Positions 57,364 through 64,000 of a stretch of DNA of 64,000 nt are shown here, piece by piece. Where the stretch lies: positions 446,845 to 510,844 of the forward strand of contig KN832555.1 in NCBI GenBank assembly GCA_000827205.1, read 5' to 3'. Both the position numbers and the translations under genes were made by a program. Every line of letters starts with the position of its first letter. Positions within the stretch are counted from its first letter, which is position 1. The DNA comes from Plicaturopsis crispa FD-325 SS-3 (Eukaryota > Basidiomycota > Agaricomycetes > Amylocorticiales > Amylocorticiaceae). Under the pieces are notes generated by a model. The model had not been told where the DNA came from, searched no databases, and was given only the letters and a program-made list of their open reading frames with translations.

Positions 57364-58448
57364 TTATACGACAATCTTCCGTGCCGCCTTTCCTTTCTTT
57401 TCCGAGTCCTTGTGGCTCAGGAACTCGACCTCCGTCGCAAGCGGCCCTGCCAGCTTCGCGTTGTCTGCATAGCCCAGGACACTCCCCTTGAAATGCCGGC
57501 CGACGCCCTCGATGCGCGCGCGCAGCCTCTCGTTCTCCTCCGCGTCCGCGTCCGAGATGCTCGAGGACGTGGGCGACGAGGACGGCTGGCCAGGCGAGGA
57601 TGAGGGCGCGGACGGCGCGAGGCGCGTCCAGATGGACAGCCGGTAGAACTGCGGCCGCGTCGAGACGATGACACCCGTGATGAGCGACTGCGGCGGCGTG
57701 CTTGTCCCCGGCGCTGCTGACGTGAGCAGCGGGTCGAACGTCTCGCCGATCGCCGCGAGCATCTGTTTGAAGGTCAGTACGGGCGCGCGCAGGATGAGCA
57801 GGCGGCGGGACGTACGGTGTAGAGCCACATGCGGTCGACGTTCCCTCGGTTCTTGTCTTTAGGGAGCTGTATGCTCCACTTGCCACCGAGCTTGTTCGCG
57901 TCGTCCTCCCAGGCGGGGATGATGCCCTCCTTGAAGAGATAGTAATTTGCCTTTTGCGGGAGCTGCGACGGGGGGATGATGTTGTTGTAGAGGCCCCAAA
58001 ACTCCTCGACGCTGTCGAAGGATATGACGCGCTTGATATCCTCCATCCAGCCCTGTGCGGCGCCGGCGGACTGCAACACAGGGGTCTGGGGGAAAGCGGT
58101 GACGGGGGTTTGGGGAAGGTTGCGACCTTTTGTCGCGGGCGAGTCGAACCAGAGTGTCCACGGAGAGTAAAGTGGGTGCTGCATTACTAAGTCAGTAGGG
58201 AGGCCCAACGAGTGTGCAACTCTATTGCGCACCTTCACGTTGAAGTTCTTCGGGTCGTTGAACACGGTCTTAATGCCCTCTGCCTGTGCCTCCATGTTGA
58301 CCTCCTGGATCTCGCCGGGCTCCGCCTCGGCGTCGTCTGCGGTCTCAACAGGCTTAGCATCGGGGTTAGCGTCTGCGAGTGCGGCATTCAGGGCAGCACG
58401 AGATGCCTGGAGCGCAGGCGCAGGAAGAGATGAGGATACAGCCGCCAT
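57364..58448 (-). CDS. translation initiation factor eIF4E, cap-binding protein (325 aa)
   Basis: Model: complement of join(57364..57762, 57816..58178, 58233..58448). eIF4E binds the m7G cap of mRNA and recruits eIF4G. The N-terminal 80 residues are acidic and variable. The core starts HPLYSPWTLWFDSPA, then DSVEEFWGLYNNIIPPSQLP, ANYYLFKEGIIPAWEDDANK (the Trp-Glu pair that stacks on and hydrogen-bonds the cap), LGGKWSIQLPKDKNRGNVDR and ITGVIVSTRPQFYRLSIWTR. A low-complexity Ser/Pro/Asp insertion follows, then HFKGSVLGYADNAKLAGPLA. The extra N-terminus and insertion make it longer than canonical eIF4E. Same strand as Pil1 with about 315 bp between, where nothing else is seen. Confidence 0.93.
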
Positions 58449-59071
58449 GATTGTTGGTGTAGATGGCTGAGAAATTATCTAGAGGCGATTTGGGCTTGAT
58501 TTGCGGCGAAAATGAGGCGATGTGCGAGTGATAAATAGCAAGCAATCAAGCAGAGTGAATACGCGGTCTGATCAGAGTGGTCGTAGAGAGATTATTATCG
58601 AAAACGAGATGGCAGAAGGAGAGTTGTACGAGGACGTTAATGTTGTTGGTAAAGTTGTAATGAGGGCAGCCCGCGTCGGTCTCGCGATCTTTTCTCTGCA
58701 AATCCCGAACGCCGAAAACCGTGCACTTCTGCGGTAATAATTCGGTATGCGGGGGAGAGTAGCATATGGCACCAGATGACGCCTCGGTCTGGCATAAGGA
58801 CGGAGGATAGATAGCAGACATGTGGAACTGGAATCAATTGCGGCGGTTACAAAGTGCAGGGTTGCACATTGGCTACGACGGTTACCCGATATCACACTGT
58901 CTGCAGTTCTGCGGCACAAAGCAATCGATATGGTGAGGTGTGAGGTAAATCTACTAATGTACAACTACATGTCCAACATTGTGTACAAATATCAACATCC
59001 AGCGACCAGCAGGCTCCACGGTGTACGATACAGAGATGGTGCTACAATCCAAGTCCAGTGCCAGGCGATCC
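58449..59071. other. intergenic region, no gene seen
   Basis: About 620 bp upstream of eIF4E and downstream of SNF4, which lie on the same strand. ORFs on both strands (for example 58572..58964) show no domain or coding pattern. Confidence 0.45.
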
Positions 59072-60626
59072 TCACGATTCATCCGAAGGTGGTGGCGGGT
59101 CCTCCGCTGCGGGCGCCGCATCGTCCTCAGGTGTTGGCGTGTGCTCCTCAGGCACGTCCTCAGGAGGGGGGCCATCCACGACAGTCTCGTCGAGTTTCGG
59201 CTCGTCCGTCTGCGCCTCGCTCGGCTTCGCCTTCTCCTCGTCAGGCTCGATGCTCTCCCCGATGCCGACGTCGCCAATGACATAGCGGAGGACGTCGCTA
59301 AGCGTTATGATGCCCAGCAGCCGCCCCTTCTTGCCGCCCTTCCTTTCCTCCTCCTGGTAGGCGCGTTAGCCGGGGATGGGGAAAACACGTGATACACTTA
59401 CCTCGCCTTCGACGACGACGAGACGGTGAACGCGGCGCTTCTTGATGAGCTGCAGCAGTGTACCCAGCGAGTCAGAGGCCGTGCATATTACGACGCCCGG
59501 AAAGTCCGGGGAACGCTGGTTTAAAGCCTCGGAAATGGTGAGGTCGAGGGACTGGTAGGCGCCGAGCCGGACGAGCGTCTGTGGAGATTGTAAGTGACGT
59601 CGCATATATACCAGGGGACGGCACTCACTATGACATCCACCGTCTCGTATAAATTAACGACGACGCCGTCCTCGTCTAGAATGGGGACGGCCGAGATCGA
59701 GCGCTCTGAGAACATGTGCACGACGTCAAACACCGGTGTCGTTGGTGTGGCGGTGGCGATAGGGTAATATGGATTGTAGCCCTCGGGCGCGTCGGAAGGA
59801 TGCAGGCCCTGCACGTACGTTCCGATCTTGAGTTTGCGCAGCGACAGATGGAGGAGCTGAACATCCTTGTTGCACTGGTAACGGCGTCGTAAGCAAACAC
59901 TGATGTTATGTGATAAATACGCACGTTGATCGCTATGAACTTTAGGAGGCGGTATTGCGTGAGGACCGACACGATCACCTCGTGGCCTGTCTCCGTGTCG
60001 TTGTCGAGTAGCGGCAGCCGTCGGGCGTGTGTCTGGATAAGCAGCCGCGCGCATTCGTACAGCGTTGCGGATGGGTGCTCTCGCAAAAGCGGAGGCGTTG
60101 CTACTCCGAGGCTCTTTTCGATGTCTGTGCCGGAATAAGCGGTAAGGACAGGCGGAGGCTTCGGAATGCGCACCTCGCAAAGACTCTAGCCGGAACGTCT
60201 CTACATCCGTCGCAGCGCTGTCGTACGAGGCCGTGTGATAGTAGTATTGGATGAGGTGGATTATGTCCAGGACCGTTAACATGCCCGCGAACTTTGATTT
60301 CTCGCTGTTCCATAGCGGCGCGGAGACGACGCCTGTGAGAGCGCACGTTAGCTCGCTGTCTGTTTACATCGGATGCACACCTGTCACACACCATTTAGCA
60401 GGAGGCACTGGAGGGCCTTTTTGACGTTGAGTTTTGTGTCAAGGACGATGAGCCTGAAGCTAACAGGGAAAGCGTCGTACGAGGTGCGGCCCTTGAGGAA
60501 ATTGCGGATGGCGTGCAGCGCAGAGTCGTGCGTTTCCTGCGTCGATGGTGGCAGGTGTGAACCTGCGCGACGACGAGCTGTAGACGGTTTCCGTCTGACT
60601 TTTGGGGACGGAGCAAGAGTCGCCAT
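59072..60626 (-). CDS. SNF4: AMPK/SNF1 complex gamma subunit, SNF4-type CBS protein (432 aa)
   Basis: Model: complement of join(59072..59353, 59402..59578, 59629..59874, 59925..60124, 60174..60332, 60392..60626). The gamma subunit senses AMP/ADP and controls the SNF1 kinase in energy and glucose signalling. Four CBS motifs are seen in order: FRLIVLDTKLNVKKALQCLL with SAPLWNSEKSKFAGMLTVLD; SATLYECARLLIQTHARRLP with RLLKFIAIN; FDVVHMFSERSISAVPILDE; and TASDSLGTLLQLIKKRRVHR with LLGIITLSDVLRYVIG. The N-terminus is basic, and the C-terminal 60 residues are Pro/Glu-rich and acidic. All features are those of fungal Snf4. Confidence 0.94.
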
Positions 60627-61848
60627 GGACGAGATGGAAATGGAAAATGTGGGGTAAAGGAGAGAAAGGTAGGTTAGCGAATCTAAGTAAGCAAAATCTT
60701 TATTTAAAATATCAATTAACACCGACTCCGCGGCCAATATTGAACGCCACAATAACCGACTGTCAAACTTCAAAATCACATAACCGTTTCATATGTCATC
60801 TTTGTTGCCCATATGTACATTGTACAAGCTGTTTTGAGCCTTTTTGAGTTCGTCTATCTTACCTGATACCCGGAACATCAGATACTGCAACATTCATCTG
60901 TTACATCGCGGAGGTCCTCTACACGCAGACTCAAATTACTCACGACGCCGACAATTGGGAGCTCTATACAGCGGCGGTAAATGCGCCTGGAGCAACCACA
61001 TGCAGGGCGTGGTACATCGTTTCCGACTGCGTCGTGGTGACAGAGCTTGCAGTCATGTCCCGAGAATTTCTGTTGAACGGCCGGGGGGACGCAGTCCGTG
61101 GGAGACGCGGCCGAATATCCTCCACATAAACACGTTCTAACCCTGCCATCCCTGCCTATTGCTGTGCATATGCACTTCAGTGGATGCCCTTCGAAATACG
61201 CAAGCCGTACTGACACCTTTATTTCGACCCGGGTTTGAGGTCTTGGGTTCATTGCAGCTACTTGCTCTTTTGAATGCATTTCAAACGCGTTCGGTGCATT
61301 TCCGTGGTCGGGTCTCACGCAACACACCATATGGCGTCGCGTGTCATCAAGCATTTGGAGGCAGCGAAGGCCGGCATGAACCGCAAGGGAACAAAAGTGC
61401 ACTATAGTGGGTGTCCGTCTTCCGGGCGTCAACAGGCGTTGCAGGTGGCAGGCTGAGGGACTCCGAAAAGTATGAAACGTGCGGAATGCTGGTAATATGT
61501 CTACTGGACGTCAACTATGAGCATGAGGATATAAATCCCCGATACGTAGAGACTGGATATAGGTGACTCACGATGTGCTAGTCACATATGTACCGTGCCG
61601 TGCACATCCACATATTTGGTACACTGGCCGGCTTATAATCTCCTCAGAGGGCTTTCAATGCGAATTCAAAGGTGCCGTGAGCCTACGTCGTGTGTAATTC
61701 ACGTTCGTAGCCGTGCGACGGTCACCGGAAGGGGAAACTCTTTCCATGACCTGCCGAGAATCATGCCCCATGGATCGATGAGACAACTCGAGAGCAGCTT
61801 GACAGCATTGGTGGGAACAGTGCAACCATTGTAGTGATATGAGAGTCG
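60627..61848. other. gene-poor stretch, nothing recognised
   Basis: About 1.2 kb upstream of SNF4. The longest ORF (60878..61432, minus strand) is Cys/Arg-rich but resembles no family known to me and overlaps equally long ORFs on the other strand. It is treated as non-coding. Confidence 0.4.
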
Positions 61849-61857
61849 GTAGCAAGT
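61849..61857. repeat. target-site duplication, left copy (9 bp)
   Basis: GTAGCAAGT directly before the left end of the 907-bp element; exact copy at 62765..62773. Confidence 0.85.
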
Positions 61858-62764
61858 TAGGTTCGGAACAAGCCCTCTTGCTCCGCGCCGGCAAGCCGGC
61901 GAACCTTCGCAGAAGGGGCTTGCTCCAAAATCCTCGCTCGAGCGAGGTTTTTCGTCGGCCCTTGCTCGCACAAAAAATGGTCCAATCACCTACCTCTGAG
62001 GGGCAATGTTGCTGCTTATATGTATAGCTAAGATACCTGGTCCTTATTTTGCTGTAATATGCTGTGTAGAATACACCATTTGGCCATCTTCACAAATGTG
62101 GCACCAGGCCTGAAATACCGTATTTGAGCCAACATTGCTGAAATTGCTCCATTTTCCTCAAAGTTTCGAGCTGTCCGGCGTTCTATGCCTATTCGATGGG
62201 CGTCCCAATTTTTTTGGGGGGACTTTCCGATATGTTGTCGCCAGTGAGCGACGAAAGTAGGGTAAAACGGAGTAGGTCACGTGCCCTTATTTGCACGATT
62301 TGAAGTCGTCGCGTCGATTTCGACGTTTAGGACGCCTTGCGGCGGAGCATCTCCTGCGCTCAATTCATGCCCAAAGAACACGATGATAGTGACAGACTTA
62401 CTGTGTCTATATGATAGAACAATCTTGTCATCTCGAATTTTTATTTTGCGATCTTATACGACTGTCTGAGGCAGAACTTGCCGCAACATATTTTCATGTC
62501 ACGAAGCTAGCCTTTTGACCTCGGAGGAACAATGCGATAGCACTCAATAAAAATTCTGAGGAGACAGAACGATTGGAAAAACCGTTCTGAGCATATGGTG
62601 CACCAAGTAAAAGTGGTTTCGAGGAACACAAAATCCACCAGGTGTCGTACAAAAACCTACGATTTTGACGGACCTTGGAACAAGCCCCTCCTCCGATGGG
62701 AGTGCGGAGCTTGCGGAGCACCAACTTTAATCCCAAAAAGGAGGCGGGGCTTGAACCGAACCTA
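61858..62764. mobile_element. non-autonomous DNA transposon with 9-bp target duplication (907 bp)
   Basis: The left end reads TAGGTTCGGAACAAGCCC and the right end is its near-perfect reverse complement (GGGCTTGAACCGAACCTA; two mismatches in 18). Both are bounded by the exact 9-bp repeat GTAGCAAGT. There is no ORF with transposase character. A 9-bp duplication is typical of Mutator-like elements, so it is tentatively a MULE-type non-autonomous element; the assignment to a superfamily is inference. Palindromic islands occur inside, for example CTCGCTCGAGCGAG near 61933. Confidence 0.75.
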
Positions 62765-62773
62765 GTAGCAAGT
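62765..62773. repeat. target-site duplication, right copy (9 bp)
   Basis: GTAGCAAGT, identical to 61849..61857. Confidence 0.85.
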
Positions 62774-63233
62774 CAGTCAAAAGTCAGTAGACTCGTAACC
62801 AGTCCTCTCGCAAGTCACGTGCGCCCTAAGACAAAACGGGAAGGACGGGCGCGAGCTTGCGAGCGGACTGGTGTTACTGGGCACGGTTTTGGCGCGAGGA
62901 TCATTTCCCCGCCCGCCGTGACTGAGGACTCGCGATTTTTCGTCGAAACATGCTCCATATCTCAAATTTTGTTTCCAACTTGTATATACCAAAATGATCT
63001 CCGAGTGCAGGGGATTCGAGAAATACGAGCAAGAAAAAAGTTTTTTTTGGGTCAAACGAGTCGGCTTTTTGACTTGGCCTGAGAGCGATCGATCTACAGC
63101 CACATTGAGGTCGCGCCGCCGACTTCGACGCGTCGACGTCGCGTTCGTATGTGCATGCAATCTCGGAGGTAAATCTACAAGATCATAGCATTCCTGATAC
63201 ACCGCTGACAATGTATATAGCAGAAGGAAAGTC
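62774..63233. other. intergenic stretch with an imperfect inverted repeat
   Basis: GTAACCAGTCCTCTCGCAAG near 62796 faces CTTGCGAGCGGACTGGTGTTAC near 62855, giving a possible hairpin of about 75 bp. No gene was seen up to the stop codon at 63234. Confidence 0.45.
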
Positions 63234-64000
63234 TCAAAGCTTGTACTCCTTGGGTGGCACGATACGGTTAGCCATCCAAGTCTCGGCGTTGAGCGAGAAT
63301 GACATGAACGAGCTCCCACCAGGGCCGACGCGAGCACCACTCTGGTCGTACCCCATAGCACCACCCTGACCAGCTTGGAAGTTCCTTTGCCCTTGAGGCT
63401 CAGGCTGTGAAGCCATCGTCGCCTGAGGATCAGACTCGGAACTTGGTACGTAACTTGGGTTCTTCTCCGCGTTCACGCCTGTCAAGTCCTGAGAGGGAGA
63501 CGCCGTCGTTGCAACAGTCTTTGCCTTTGCTTTCCCCCTTGCCCTCGACGACGCTGGAATGCCTGCTTCATCGGCATCGTCCTGTGGCCCTCGCTTCGTC
63601 CCTCGGGAGGCCTTTGGTTTCATGACCAACGGAGGTATGTCCATACTTACCAAGACCTCAAAAAGCTCGTCCCCATATTTCGCTTCCCAGTCCCATTGCT
63701 GAGCGAGGACCTTTTGCAGCTTCGCGCGGGATTCGAACGGGCCCACTGAAGACAACAGGACGAGTGTTTCGTCTTTCAGGATGGCCTGTCCGGAGAACAG
63801 CGCATAGGGGAAGTCACGGCGACAAACCGACATTCGCCAAGCGTGCAAAGCGGACTGCACCATCAAAGACGGCACTCCTTTCTTCAGCCGTGACTGGCGT
63901 TTTGGAGGAGGGGGTATCCCGGGGCGCGTACGATCGAGTAACGTTGGGTCGCAAAGGTCGCAGCAAGGGACAAGCCGCAACTTGGGATCCGTTTCTATTG
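63234..64000 (-). CDS. C-terminal part of a probable RecQ-type DNA helicase (5' part beyond the window)
   Basis: One long open frame from the window edge to the stop at 63234; an intron may lie beyond the edge. It begins IETDPKLRLVPCCDLCDPTL, followed by LDRTRPGIPPPPKRQSR. The CCDLCDP cysteines resemble the zinc-binding end of RecQ helicases as found in large basidiomycete RecQ-like proteins. Next comes a helical block (VQSALHAWRMSVCRRDFPYA; LSSVGPFESRAKLQKVLAQQ; WDWEAKYGDELFEVLVS), then a basic and Ser/Gln/Gly-rich disordered tail ending PPKEYKL. The helicase core is not in the window, so the assignment rests on memory of related C-termini and is moderate. Confidence 0.6.
   Translation of the reverse strand, partial: IETDPKLRLVPCCDLCDPTLLDRTRPGIPPPPKRQSRLKKGVPSLMVQSALHAWRMSVCRRDFPYALFSGQAILKDETLVLLSSVGPFESRAKLQKVLAQQWDWEAKYGDELFEVLVSMDIPPLVMKPKASRGTKRGPQDDADEAGIPASSRARGKAKAKTVATTASPSQDLTGVNAEKNPSYVPSSESDPQATMASQPEPQGQRNFQAGQGGAMGYDQSGARVGPGGSSFMSFSLNAETWMANRIVPPKEYKL

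Noticed and set aside
60878-61432. 184-aa Cys-rich minus-strand ORF
   Set aside because: Overlapping ORFs of similar length on the other strand and no family resemblance; may be decayed repeat sequence.

Overview
The window is nuclear DNA of a filamentous basidiomycete, most likely an Agaricomycete. The evidence is compact genes with many short (about 47-70 nt) GT-AG introns, a single complete element of the KDZ class with a TET/JBP gene (known from mushroom-forming fungi), and a set of fungal housekeeping genes. All gene models below were spliced by hand from the sequence. Every complete model gives a total exon length divisible by three, with no internal stop.

Layout. (1) 1-394: the 5' end of a mitochondrial aspartate aminotransferase gene. 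(2) 675-11255: an apparently intact 10.6-kb KDZ (Kyakuja-Dileera-Zisupton) DNA transposon. It has an exact 8-bp target-site duplication, terminal inverted repeats of about 320 bp and four open genes: a 583-aa protein of unknown function, a TET/JBP 2-oxoglutarate dioxygenase with its catalytic residues, a 259-aa protein with a basic N-terminus, and a 1042-aa KDZ transposase. This is the most notable system in the window: a mobile element carrying its own putative 5-methylcytosine oxidase. (3) 12-45 kb: a conserved gene block, mostly divergent pairs: a GPI-type wall protein, cyclin H, a DUF7726-like protein, AK6/Fap7, a 7-TM protein, Spt5, an O-fucosyltransferase-like enzyme, an F-box protein, a small basic unknown, lipoyl synthase, eIF3h, a secreted RlpA/expansin-like protein, Ipi1, a GRIP golgin, an arrestin-like adaptor and a Rab5 GTPase. 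(4) 46-55 kb: three epoxide-hydrolase paralogues. Copies 1 and 2 lie in a large inverted duplication, and copy 1 has lost its nucleophilic aspartate. A 410-bp hAT-like MITE with an exact 8-bp duplication sits beside it, and a paralogous empty site is present 2.1 kb away. Aspartyl-tRNA synthetase lies between copies 2 and 3. (5) 55-60.6 kb: an eisosome Pil1-type protein, eIF4E and the AMPK gamma subunit SNF4. (6) 60.6-64 kb: a gene-poor stretch with a 907-bp non-autonomous element (9-bp target duplication) and the 3' end of a probable RecQ-type helicase gene.

The housekeeping genes do not form a pathway together. The genes that plausibly act together are the four inside the KDZ element (transposition plus DNA-base oxidation, with two unknown partners) and the epoxide-hydrolase family. 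No CRISPR, rRNA or convincing tRNA gene was seen. The species cannot be named from the sequence alone.
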